Part shown: positions 8,007 through 15,708 of the stretch, one piece after another | Layout of the letters: each line of letters begins with the position of its first letter | How positions within the stretch are numbered: the stretch's first letter is position 1 | DNA from: Myxococcota bacterium | Lineage (GTDB): Bacteria > Myxococcota_A > Bradymonadia > UBA7976 > UBA1532 | DNA length: 64,000 nt | Assembly: GCA_963169045.1 (NCBI GenBank) | Contig: CAUJDF010000070.1 | Coordinates: forward strand, 62,001-126,000 | Reading direction: 5' to 3' | Program-made: the position numbers and the translations under genes | The notes under the pieces: generated by a model | The model's input: the letters and a program-made list of their open reading frames with translations, nothing else | Told to the model about the DNA's origin: nothing | The model's database searches: none

Positions 8007-9299
8007 TCAGAAATCGACGAACGTCGCATCCTGCGCTCCGCCCACCTTCGCCTCGAGCAATGCTCGCGCCCCGCCGAGCACGCGATCCGCCGCCTCGCGC
8101 GTCTCCACCGCCCGCTCGCCGCTCGCCGCCTGCTCGTTCAGCAGCCCGACCCATGCCTTCACGAAGATGCGCCGGTGACTCACCTCGAACTGCGCCTCCG
8201 CCGCCTCCGCCGCGAGCCGCGCGAGGTTCGTGCCCTGCAGGATGGGATCGAGCGTGATGCCGCGCGCCTGCTGGAACACATCCAGGATGCGTTGTCCGAT
8301 CGCGATCAACAGATCGCGCGGGGCGAGGTCGAGCTGCTCGAGGTCGATGAGGCTCGCCTGCGGACTGCGGATCGACAGCGGCAGCGGGCTCGCGAGGCGC
8401 TGCTGGAGCGCGGGGTACTCGGGCACGACGACGCGCAGGAACTCCGGCGGGACGGCGTATGCCATGAGGACGCCGGGCAGCGCGCCGCGCCCGCACAGAT
8501 CGACCATCTCGCGCAGGTTGTCGGTCAGGCGGCTGCGATTGCGCGACGTGCTGCCGATGCTGAGGTTGCGGTCGAGCTCGTCGAAGAGCAGCGCCGTCCC
8601 CTGGAAGCCGAGGCCGCGGATGGCCTGGCAGACGCTGCGCAGCATGGTGAACGCGTTGGCGCGGCCGATCGACTCGAAGATGCCGGCGTCGCGGTGCGCC
8701 GACACCGGCACCTCGTCGCCGAGGAGCCAGGCGCCGAGGACGTCCTGGCGCGCCGTGTCGCCGTCGAGGCAGGCGAGGCCGAAGCCGGCGACGGCGTTGC
8801 GCAGCGACTGGCTCTCGACGGGCATCTGCCGCACCGTCCGCGTCAGCCAGGTGCGCACCGCTTCGTCGCCGTGGGCCGCGCGCCGGTCGTCGACGAGGTC
8901 GCGCAAGAGGTCGGGCAGCCCGGTCGTCGCCGACAGCGCGCCGTCCTCGGCGGGCGGCGCCCGCAGCGCGCGCACCACCGCCCGGTAGACCTGCAGCGGC
9001 TCGTGGAACGGGCACTCCGACGGCGACAGGCCCACGTAAGCCACCGCGAAGCCCGCCTCCCAGGCCTCCTCGCGCAGGCACAGCAGGAAGTGCGTCTTGC
9101 CGCCGCCGTAGTACGCCTGGACGAGCTTGAAGGCCGAGCCGCCCTCGCGCAGCAGCAGGTTGAGGTACTCGTCGCGCAGCACGCGCAGGTAGGTCTCGTT
9201 GCCGACGTTGAGCGAGCGCACGCCGCGCTCCGGCGGCGTGCCGGACTCGCCGAGCGTGTTGATGACCCGCAGGGCCAGGCCGCGGCTGATGTTCGTCAC
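8007..9299 (-). CDS. BrxD/DUF2791-type P-loop ATPase (second copy)
   Basis: A 430-aa ATPase without the Tudor-like extension of its neighbour. It opens with a basic amphipathic segment (ISRGLALRVINTLGESG), then Walker A YYGGGKTHFLL (about residues 63-73), Walker B TALLFDELDRNL, and a sensor-like VLMAYAVPPEFL. The GGGKTHFL form and downstream DELD match the BREX ATP-binding family. The true start is a GTG at 9299 that overlaps the previous stop as GTGA, with GAGGAG upstream; the 1073-aa ORF in the track is an unbroken shadow extension of the same frame. The two ATPases have clearly diverged and probably have distinct roles or form a heteromer; this is inference. Confidence 0.85.
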   Translation of the reverse strand: MTNISRGLALRVINTLGESGTPPERGVRSLNVGNETYLRVLRDEYLNLLLREGGSAFKLVQAYYGGGKTHFLLCLREEAWEAGFAVAYVGLSPSECPFHEPLQVYRAVVRALRAPPAEDGALSATTGLPDLLRDLVDDRRAAHGDEAVRTWLTRTVRQMPVESQSLRNAVAGFGLACLDGDTARQDVLGAWLLGDEVPVSAHRDAGIFESIGRANAFTMLRSVCQAIRGLGFQGTALLFDELDRNLSIGSTSRNRSRLTDNLREMVDLCGRGALPGVLMAYAVPPEFLRVVVPEYPALQQRLASPLPLSIRSPQASLIDLEQLDLAPRDLLIAIGQRILDVFQQARGITLDPILQGTNLARLAAEAAEAQFEVSHRRIFVKAWVGLLNEQAASGERAVETREAADRVLGGARALLEAKVGGAQDATFVDF

Positions 9300-10138
9300 G
9301 GGGTCTCCTCGCGTCGCATGGCGAAGGACAGGTAGTACTGCCCGCCGGCCCCGCCGGATTCCAGGAACAGCACCTGGCTCTTCTTCGCGGCCGTGCCGCC
9401 GGTCGCGGTGCCGAGCACGATGCGCAGCCCGTCGCGGCCGAGCGCGCGCGCCTGCTGCAGCCGGTCGAGGTCGTACGCGAGCTGCGCGCGCGTCATCGGC
9501 CGCAGCTTCTTCGCGTCCGGCTTCGCCCAGAAGCCCGCCGGCTGCCGCAGGAGGAAGAGCTCCGGCAGCAGCTCCACGAGCTCGACGCGCTCGCCGAAGC
9601 GCAGGTCCCGGCGCGCCAGCAGCGCTTTGTAGGCGCTCGCGAGCTGGTCGAAGATCGCGGCCGGCGCCGGCGAGGCCTCGGCCAGCACCGCCAGCTGCCG
9701 CCGGACCTCGGCCACGATCGCCGGTCCGTCGGCGGGCACCGTCGCCAGCGACTCGCGCGCGTACTTCACGTCCGCCGCGCCCTGGTCGAGCCGCAGCGTG
9801 ACCGTCGCCTCGCCGACGCGCACCTCGTCGCTCGTCAGCTGCTGGAAGGCGAGCCCGGCCTCGCCCGCGGCGGCCTTGAGCGCCGAGAGCCGCGTCAGCC
9901 GCCAGCGCGCCCCCGCCTCGTCCAGCGCCGCCGCCAGATCGCCGGTCGCCGGAAGCGTGGCGATCGCGGCGCGCAGCCCCTCCGCCGCGTCGAGCGCCGC
10001 CCGCGCCTCGCGCGGCGCCGACTCCGGGTCGTCCACCGCCTTGAGCGCCTTCTCCGCCTTCTCGGCCGCCCGCGCCACCTCGCGCACGCGGTCGGCGAGC
10101 GCCCGGAAGGCGCCGCCGACCTCTTCGGACCCGCTCAT
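9296..10138 (-). CDS. Unknown 280-aa first gene of the BREX-like cassette
   Basis: Residues 1-70 are Ala/Glu/Lys-rich and predicted helical, probably a coiled coil. The rest is mixed alpha/beta, with a conserved-looking C-terminal part (YDLDRLQQARALGRDGLRIV to GGQYYLSFAM). I recognise no catalytic motif and no known family. The ATG at 10138 has a good GGAGG 8 bases upstream, and an AT-rich patch (ATATGGTATG on the coding strand) about 35 bp upstream is the only promoter-like stretch nearby. Its stop overlaps the first ATPase start (GTGA), so it is translationally coupled to it and is probably a dedicated partner or substrate-recognition subunit of that ATPase. Confidence 0.75.
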   Translation of the reverse strand: MSGSEEVGGAFRALADRVREVARAAEKAEKALKAVDDPESAPREARAALDAAEGLRAAIATLPATGDLAAALDEAGARWRLTRLSALKAAAGEAGLAFQQLTSDEVRVGEATVTLRLDQGAADVKYARESLATVPADGPAIVAEVRRQLAVLAEASPAPAAIFDQLASAYKALLARRDLRFGERVELVELLPELFLLRQPAGFWAKPDAKKLRPMTRAQLAYDLDRLQQARALGRDGLRIVLGTATGGTAAKKSQVLFLESGGAGGQYYLSFAMRREETP

Positions 10139-10269
10139 GCTCGGCCTCCGCTGTCGAACCGCGCCTCATACCATATCCGGCGCGCCGTGGGACGAGCGCG
10201 GACCGCGCCCCGCCGCCTTTCGGAAGCGACCGCGGGCCCCGCGCCCCGCCGCCTCGCGACGCCGAGGAC

Positions 10270-10292
10270 GTGCCGCCGGACCACCGGTGGCG
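10270..10292. other. Palindrome in the gap between acyltransferase-like gene and cassette
   Basis: The 168-bp gap 10139-10306 has no gene. It contains CCACCGGTGG, a perfect 10-bp palindrome flanked by CCGCC and CGG, just upstream of the cassette and downstream of nothing on the plus strand. It could be an operator for the cassette. Confidence 0.3.
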
Positions 10293-10306
10293 GCCCGAGC
10301 GAGCCG

Positions 10307-11278
10307 TCACAGGAAGGCGCGCGTCCCCTTGCCTGCGAACGTGTCCCCCTCGACGTGGCGGAACGGCGGGTCGAGCAGCGCGTCGATCGCCGGCATCAGC
10401 CGCGCGCCGACGAAGCCCTCGAGGGCCGCGCGCGACGCGGCCTCGTCCTCGGGGTGGAAGGGGCGGAAGCCCGCGGGCAGCAGGTCGGGCGGCAGGGCGA
10501 GCGGCTCGCCGACGCGGATCGTCACGTCGCCGCCGCGCAGGCGCAGCAGCGGCGAGTCGCCGGCGAACGCGTCGGGACAACCGCTCATGCCCACCGGCAC
10601 GATGGGCAGGCCGAGCGCCCAGGCCAGCTGCACGACGCCGTGGCGCCCGCGGCCGAGGCGCGGCGCCACCGTGCCCTCGGGGTACATCTGCACGTCGAAG
10701 CCCGCGCGCACCGCCTCGCGCGAGAGGCGCAGCGTCTCGGCGAGCGACTCCGCGTAGAGGCGCCGCTGGAAGGCCCGCCAGTCCTCGCGCCCCGGGTCGA
10801 AGTCGCGGTCCAGCAGCCGGCGGTGCGCCCGGCGCAGGTCGTCGAAGGGCGCGCCGTCGGGGAGGGGCAGGCCACGGTCGAGGTGGTCGCGGAGCGCGCG
10901 GTACTCGGCGTCCGTCGGCCGGCGCCCGACCTGTCGCGAGAAGTCGAGGAGCAGGAAGTAGCCTTTCGACGCGATCGGCACGACGCCCACGCGCCGCAGG
11001 ACGAAGCCCATCGCGGCCTGGTGGTAGTTCTTGGCCTTGGTGACCGTCACGCAGGGCCGGCCGCGCTGGTGGGCGGCCCAGCGGAACGCCATGAAGTCGT
11101 TCTTCTGCGTGGCGTTGGTGGCCACGAGGACGGGCGACGGCGGCAGGCGCTCCCAGCCCTCGACCCGGATGCGCGTGCGCGCGAGGCCGACGTTGGCGGT
11201 GAACAGCAGCCGCACGGCGTTCGTGCACCAGGGCGTCGGCAGCACGCGGTAGTCGCGGTAGAAGGCGGGCGTCAGCAC
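10307..11278 (-). CDS. PlsC-like lysophospholipid acyltransferase lacking the catalytic His
   Basis: A 323-aa protein with the 1-acyl-glycerol-3-phosphate acyltransferase layout: a strand VLVATNATQKNDFMAF where HX4D should be, a substrate block MYPEGTVAP (FPEGT-like) and LPIVPVGMSG. The usual NHxxxxD is NATQKND, so the catalytic His is replaced by Ala while the Asp remains. Unless another residue substitutes, it may be inactive or use a different mechanism. Start is a GTG at 11278 that overlaps the end of the aminotransferase gene, so the pair is probably one operon. Membership of the acyltransferase fold is fairly sure; the substrate is not known. Confidence 0.75.
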   Translation of the reverse strand: MLTPAFYRDYRVLPTPWCTNAVRLLFTANVGLARTRIRVEGWERLPPSPVLVATNATQKNDFMAFRWAAHQRGRPCVTVTKAKNYHQAAMGFVLRRVGVVPIASKGYFLLLDFSRQVGRRPTDAEYRALRDHLDRGLPLPDGAPFDDLRRAHRRLLDRDFDPGREDWRAFQRRLYAESLAETLRLSREAVRAGFDVQMYPEGTVAPRLGRGRHGVVQLAWALGLPIVPVGMSGCPDAFAGDSPLLRLRGGDVTIRVGEPLALPPDLLPAGFRPFHPEDEAASRAALEGFVGARLMPAIDALLDPPFRHVEGDTFAGKGTRAFL

Positions 11279-12483
11279 GCCGGCGCCCGGCGGGTGACGG
11301 CGGCGAGCGCGGCGGCGCGGGTCGGCTCGGGGAGCTCCGGGTACGCCGGCAGGAAGACGAGGCGCTCGAGGAGCGCGGCGGCGCGGGCGTCGCCGAGCGC
11401 GACGATGTTGGACGGCCCCTCGGCGTCGACGCCGGCGCGGGCGAGCGCGGCCCGGGCGGCGGGCGGGTCGTCGACGAGGACCGGCACGAGCCAGTGCGCG
11501 TGCTCCGCGTGGGCGGCGCCCGGCACCTCGGCGACGGCGGCCACGCGGCGGCCCCAGGCGGCGCGGGCGTCGACGCGGGACGCCCCGAAGGCCGCGAGGC
11601 GGTCGGCGAGCACGTGCAGGAGCGGCGCGCAGGGCCGGTGCCGCAACGCCGCCACGAGCGCCGCGGCGGACAGCCCGCCGAAGCCGCGCGTCATGCGGCG
11701 CGCGACGACCGCCGCGTCGGTCCGCGCCAGCCGGCACCCCGCCGCGAACAGCGAGTAGACGAGCGTGGTCTGCAGCGCGAGAAAAGCGAGCGCTTTCAGC
11801 ACCTTGCGACCATACGCCCCGGCGGGCTGCGCCGGCCATGCCGCCTCGACCGCGCGCATCCGGTCGCGCAGCGCCGCGTCGCGCACCCGGACGAGCGCGC
11901 CGCCGAGCGCCGTGCACGTCTTGATGGTGCCGAAGCTGAAGTAAGTGACGTCCGCCGCGTCGCTGCCGCGCCAATCCGGCCCGGCGAAGGCCTGCGCCGC
12001 GTCCTCGAGGACCAGGAGGCCCGCCCGATGCGCCTCCGCCGCCAGCGCGCCGAGCGCCGCCCGGGCGCCGAACAGGTGCGCCAGCAGCACGCCCCGCGTG
12101 CGCGGCGTGACCGCCCGCGCCAGCGCCTCGGGCGTGGGCATCATCGTCGCCGGATCGACCGGGAGCGGCACCGCGACGAGCCCGTGCCACGCGAGCAGCG
12201 CGCCCATGTCGGCGATGTTGACCGCGGAGACGAGCACCTCGGCGCCCGCGGGCCAGGCGAGCGCCGTGAGCGTGGCGTCGAAGGCCGAGCGGACCGACAG
12301 GAACGCCAGCCCGTCGGGCGCCCACGCGCCCTCGAGGCGGGCGCGCGCGGCGGCCGCGTCCCGGCGCGCCAGGCGCGGCAGCATGCGCGCCCACCCGGCC
12401 AGGTCGAGGTCGACGCGGTGGGGCGGGCGGCGCCGCGCGAGCGGCGCGGCGATCCGCAGTGCCGGCGCGGTGGCTTCGGACAC
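11272..12483 (-). CDS. DegT/DnrJ/EryC1-type PLP aminotransferase
   Basis: A 403-aa fold-type I PLP enzyme. LVLEDAAQAF carries the cofactor Asp and YFSFGTIKTCTALGGA the Schiff-base Lys; the N-terminal FLSVRSAFDATLTAL loop fits the phosphate-binding region. DegT-family enzymes usually transaminate nucleotide-sugar ketones for cell-surface glycans. This member has an unusual hydrophobic insertion (LKALAFLALQTTLVYSLFAAG) after the Lys that could contact membrane or lipid. I start at the GTG at 12483 because GGAGG lies 6 bases before it; the track start is a GTG 30 bp upstream without one. It is coupled to the acyltransferase-like gene, so the substrate may be lipid-linked, an inference. Confidence 0.8.
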   Translation of the reverse strand: MSEATAPALRIAAPLARRRPPHRVDLDLAGWARMLPRLARRDAAAARARLEGAWAPDGLAFLSVRSAFDATLTALAWPAGAEVLVSAVNIADMGALLAWHGLVAVPLPVDPATMMPTPEALARAVTPRTRGVLLAHLFGARAALGALAAEAHRAGLLVLEDAAQAFAGPDWRGSDAADVTYFSFGTIKTCTALGGALVRVRDAALRDRMRAVEAAWPAQPAGAYGRKVLKALAFLALQTTLVYSLFAAGCRLARTDAAVVARRMTRGFGGLSAAALVAALRHRPCAPLLHVLADRLAAFGASRVDARAAWGRRVAAVAEVPGAAHAEHAHWLVPVLVDDPPAARAALARAGVDAEGPSNIVALGDARAAALLERLVFLPAYPELPEPTRAAALAAVTRRAPAC

Positions 12484-12554
12484 GAGGGGCCTCCGCTGAA
12501 TGACCGAGGGCACCGATGATGCACCAGTCGCCGGCGCCGGTCACGGGGTTGGCC

Positions 12555-12577
12555 AGGCGAGGCGAGGCGAGGCGAGG
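12555..12577. repeat. AGGCG pentanucleotide microsatellite in a divergent promoter region
   Basis: Four full copies plus a partial copy of AGGCG lie between the divergent DegT (minus) and nitroreductase-like (plus) genes, in the 182-bp gap 12484-12665 that otherwise holds no gene. Copy-number slippage could alter promoter spacing for either gene. Confidence 0.7.
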
Positions 12578-12665
12578 ACCGCCAGCCCCACGGACGCGAG
12601 CAGAGGCGCACCCCCGCGTCGTGCGCTGCCATCTCACTTCGATGCCGCCGCCGTGGAGGCGAGCC

Positions 12666-13943
12666 ATGCCCCCCGGCTTCCAGGATCTGTTGGAGTTCGG
12701 CCTCGTCGAAGCCCTGCTCGGCCGGCGCTCGCGGCGGTTCTTCCGCGGCGCGCACGTCCCGGACGGCGTCTTCGCCTACCGCTCGCAGCACCCGCCGATG
12801 CCGCTCTCGGCGCTCGAGACGCTGCTCGTCGTCGGCGGGTGCGGAGGCAACACCGGATGGCACCATCTCATCCGACGCGCGGATCGCTACGCGCCGCATC
12901 TGTCGAACTACGCCGCGGCGGCGGGCGGTCGTACCTTCCCCTCGGCGGCGGGCTTCCACACGAGCCAGACGTTCTTCACCGACGACACCGGCGTCTACCT
13001 GCTCGACGCCCGCGATGCGCCGGCCCACGCGGAGCGCGACGCCGACGGCGCCCTCGACCTCGAGACCGCCGTCGAGTGGCTGCAGGGCCGCGTCCGGCGC
13101 CTCGCGGAGGGCCGGTTGCGGCTGCCGCCGGAGGTCCCTTACGTCGAGGCCCACAACACCTGGGTCGTGAACCAGCCGGGCACGCTGCTCGTCATCCCGG
13201 TGGCCGACCTCGCGCAGCACGTGCTCCTCGCCATCGCCTACATGCTGCAGAACGGCCAGACCGTGGTCGATGACGTCCACCGGCGCCCGATCCCCGGCAT
13301 CGAGCGCTTCGCCGATCTGTACGACGAGGGCCGCGTCTGGCCGCTGACCTTCCTCGAGCAATGGTCGCTCGCCGAGGTCACCGCCGAGCTCGCGACGGCC
13401 TGCTACGCCGGGGCGCTGATGCTGCAGGGGATGGGCCTCGGCGGCTGGATGTTCGACGGCATCGACCCGTTCGCGATGCTCGGCGCCAGCGGCGATCCGG
13501 CCGTGCCGGGGCTCGGCTTCCGCTACGACGCGGACGAGCGCTGGCCCTCCCCGAACCCGACGGGCCTGGCCGGCGTGATGGAGGGCGCCTGCCCGCCGCA
13601 CGTCCCCGACATGCGCGCCGCCGTCGAGGCGATGTGCGCCCGCAAGTTCGAGCGCGGCGGTCCGTTCCACCCCGAAACGCCGGGACCGTGGCGGGATTCC
13701 CCGGAGGTGCGCGGCGCGGCGCAGGTCCACGACGAACGCTTCCGCGCCTGCGTGGCGCTGCAGGCGCAGTACGTCCTCGACACCTTCGGCAAGTTCCCGG
13801 GCACGGTGCCGTCGATGGTGTGCGTCACCTATCTACAGGCGCATCACCTGGACGTGGACTTCTACGACCGGTTCTTCGCGCCCGGCGCCTACCTGCGGAC
13901 CCACGCGCGCCACATGGAGCGCTGGCACGGTAAGCCGGCGTAA
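12666..13943 (+). CDS. Nitroreductase-like (SagB/ThcOx-like) protein
   Basis: A 425-aa cytoplasmic protein. The N-terminal RRSRRFFRGAHVPDG and PMPLSALETLLVVGG resemble the RRSxRxF and LS-LSQLLWAG blocks of FMN-dependent nitroreductases and SagB-type dehydrogenases. Later parts (VVNQPGTLLVIPVADL, ATACYAGALMLQGMGLGGWMFDG) fit the same fold, in which late helices pack on the flavin. I do not recognise the exact subfamily and cannot identify substrate or partner; no ribosomal-peptide precursor is visible nearby. GGAGG 6 bases before the ATG at 12666 fixes the start; the longer ORF is a GC-rich extension. The gene is divergent from DegT and followed after 55 bp by a small membrane protein. Confidence 0.55.
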   Translation: MPPGFQDLLEFGLVEALLGRRSRRFFRGAHVPDGVFAYRSQHPPMPLSALETLLVVGGCGGNTGWHHLIRRADRYAPHLSNYAAAAGGRTFPSAAGFHTSQTFFTDDTGVYLLDARDAPAHAERDADGALDLETAVEWLQGRVRRLAEGRLRLPPEVPYVEAHNTWVVNQPGTLLVIPVADLAQHVLLAIAYMLQNGQTVVDDVHRRPIPGIERFADLYDEGRVWPLTFLEQWSLAEVTAELATACYAGALMLQGMGLGGWMFDGIDPFAMLGASGDPAVPGLGFRYDADERWPSPNPTGLAGVMEGACPPHVPDMRAAVEAMCARKFERGGPFHPETPGPWRDSPEVRGAAQVHDERFRACVALQAQYVLDTFGKFPGTVPSMVCVTYLQAHHLDVDFYDRFFAPGAYLRTHARHMERWHGKPA

Positions 13944-13998
13944 CTGCTGGCATATTCGTTGCGAGGTTTCCCCGATGCACCATCAGGGAAGGTGAAGC

Positions 13999-14286
13999 AT
14001 GGCCATTCAGCGCACGTACGGTGATACCCGCCACCACGAGATGGTCCCGCAGCAGGCGAAGAGCGCGGCCTCGATCGTGGCCATCCTCGCGGCGATCGGC
14101 AGCTTCTTCGTCGCCAACGCCGGCCTCAAGTTCGCCCTGGCCATCGGCGCCGTCCTGTTCGGCCTCATCGGCCTCGCGAAGTCGGCGTCGTCGAAGGTGA
14201 GCGGCGGCATCTTGAGCATCGCCGCCATCACCATCGCCGGCATCGGCCTGCTGGCGGCCATCCTCGACGCGGTCGGCCTGTTCTGA
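13999..14286 (+). CDS. Small three-helix membrane protein
   Basis: A 95-aa protein with a short polar N-terminus (about 20 residues, several His) and three consecutive hydrophobic helices (SIVAILAAIGSFFVANAG, FALAIGAVLFGLIGLA, GGILSIAAITIAGIGLLAAIL). Gly/Ala spacing suggests tightly packed helices. No family recognised. An AAGG-type ribosome site precedes the ATG. It ends convergently 7 bp from the aspartic-protease-like gene. Confidence 0.75.
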   Translation: MAIQRTYGDTRHHEMVPQQAKSAASIVAILAAIGSFFVANAGLKFALAIGAVLFGLIGLAKSASSKVSGGILSIAAITIAGIGLLAAILDAVGLF

Positions 14287-14293
14287 CGGGCCG

Positions 14294-15628
14294 TCAGCGG
14301 TCGAAGGTCGACGCCAGCACCGACCGGGCGTAGCCGAACGCAGGACGCTCCGGCGCGGGCTCGCCCGGTCGAAGGTGGTTCACGTCGAGCAGCGCCACGC
14401 GGTCGCAACGGCCGCGGGCCCGCTCGAGCCATGCCCGGTCGGCGGGCTCCACCGGGCCGAAGCGTACCTCGTCGGCCTCGCCCGCCGCCGCGCGGGCGCG
14501 GCTCACCCTGATGAAGTCGAGGTCGTGGTCCACGTGGCCGGACGCGTCCACGCAGGCGAACAGGAAGGCGACCGGCGCGTCGTAGGCGCCGTGGTACGTG
14601 AACTTCAGCGCGAGGTCGTCGCCGTCGGGCCGGGCCTCGGCGGTGGCGCAGCCCGGCGCGTCCGCGCAGCGCGGCACCCAGGGCCAGCGCTCGATGCGCG
14701 CCCGCGCCGTCGCCAGCAGGTCGGCGCGCGGCCGGAACTGCACCACGTCGCCGGGCTCCACGCGGAAACGGAAGCGCGCCATGGCGTCGAAGCCGAACAG
14801 GCCGACCACCTTCTGGTTCAGCGCGCCCCCGCGCTCCATCTTGATCGGGACGAGCGGCACCTTGCCGCCGTGGACGCCGCCGAACGCCACCTCGGCGGCG
14901 TAGATCGCCTCGACCCGCGTCTTGCCGAACACCTGGGACATCACCTTCGGCACCTTCAGCGGGACGCGCTCGAACTTCGCCTCCCGCGCGACGCCGTCGT
15001 CGACGGCGGTGAAGGAGGCGCCGGTGTCGAACTCCATGAGCAGGTGCTCGTCGCCGAGGTGCACCTCGACGTAGTGGCCGCGGTCGCGGCGCGTCATCGA
15101 GAGCGTCGCCGCGTCCGCGCCGGTGTAGGGCGCCGCGCCGACGACGAAGACGCCGCGGTCGAGGTCGATCTCCCACGGATAGGCGTCGAGCATGTTGCGG
15201 CCGAGCAGGCCGTGCTCGGCGATGAGCGCGAAGAGGTTGTCGCGCAGCTCGAGGCCGCCGAGGCGCATGCGCGGGACGACGCCGCCCTGCCAGGGGCGCT
15301 TCCGGCCGGCGGCGTCGATCGAGAGGATGCTCGAGTCGGACTCGAGCTCGACGCCGAGGCGCTGGAACATCGCGGCGTCCAGGCAGTTCGTCCACGAGCC
15401 GGAGTCGACGAGCAGCAGCGCGGTCAACGTGGGCGGCGCCGCGCCGTCGGCGGGCGCGACGCCCTGCATCTCGGCCCACACGAACGGGTTGCGACGCGTG
15501 AGCGGCTCGTGCAGCGGGATCGCCCAGCGCGACTCGTTCTCGGGGAAGACGGGCGGGCGCTCGCGGTATCCCTTGCACCCGACGCAGATGAACAGCGCCG
15601 CCAGCGACGCGAAGCTCCGAAGGGACAT
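14294..15628 (-). CDS. Lipoprotein-like two-lobed retropepsin/aspartic protease
   Basis: A 444-aa exported protein. After a signal peptide ending near ICVGCKG (an imperfect lipobox) it has two aspartyl-protease-like lobes. Lobe 1 carries LLVDSGSWTNCLD and the following GLLGRNMLDAY; lobe 2 carries LMEFDTGASFTAVDD and GLFGFDAMARF. The DSG and DTG triads followed by hydrophobic-Gly blocks are the standard retropepsin/pepsin pattern, here duplicated in one chain so a single polypeptide could form the active site. The C-terminal 110 residues look like a separate beta domain. The ATG at 15628 is chosen for the signal peptide and GAGG upstream. It is divergent from the next gene. Fold is likely; substrate is unknown. 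Confidence 0.75.
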   Translation of the reverse strand: MSLRSFASLAALFICVGCKGYRERPPVFPENESRWAIPLHEPLTRRNPFVWAEMQGVAPADGAAPPTLTALLLVDSGSWTNCLDAAMFQRLGVELESDSSILSIDAAGRKRPWQGGVVPRMRLGGLELRDNLFALIAEHGLLGRNMLDAYPWEIDLDRGVFVVGAAPYTGADAATLSMTRRDRGHYVEVHLGDEHLLMEFDTGASFTAVDDGVAREAKFERVPLKVPKVMSQVFGKTRVEAIYAAEVAFGGVHGGKVPLVPIKMERGGALNQKVVGLFGFDAMARFRFRVEPGDVVQFRPRADLLATARARIERWPWVPRCADAPGCATAEARPDGDDLALKFTYHGAYDAPVAFLFACVDASGHVDHDLDFIRVSRARAAAGEADEVRFGPVEPADRAWLERARGRCDRVALLDVNHLRPGEPAPERPAFGYARSVLASTFDR

Positions 15629-15708
15629 GTCGGCCTCGGGCGGATGCGAGGCCCGGATGTTAGCCGCGTCCGCGGCGGAGACCCAATCTCTATGGCACAC
15701 TGCCCGCG

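Noticed and set aside
6540-9335. 931-aa plus-strand ORF
   Set aside because: Antisense shadow of the two ATPase genes.
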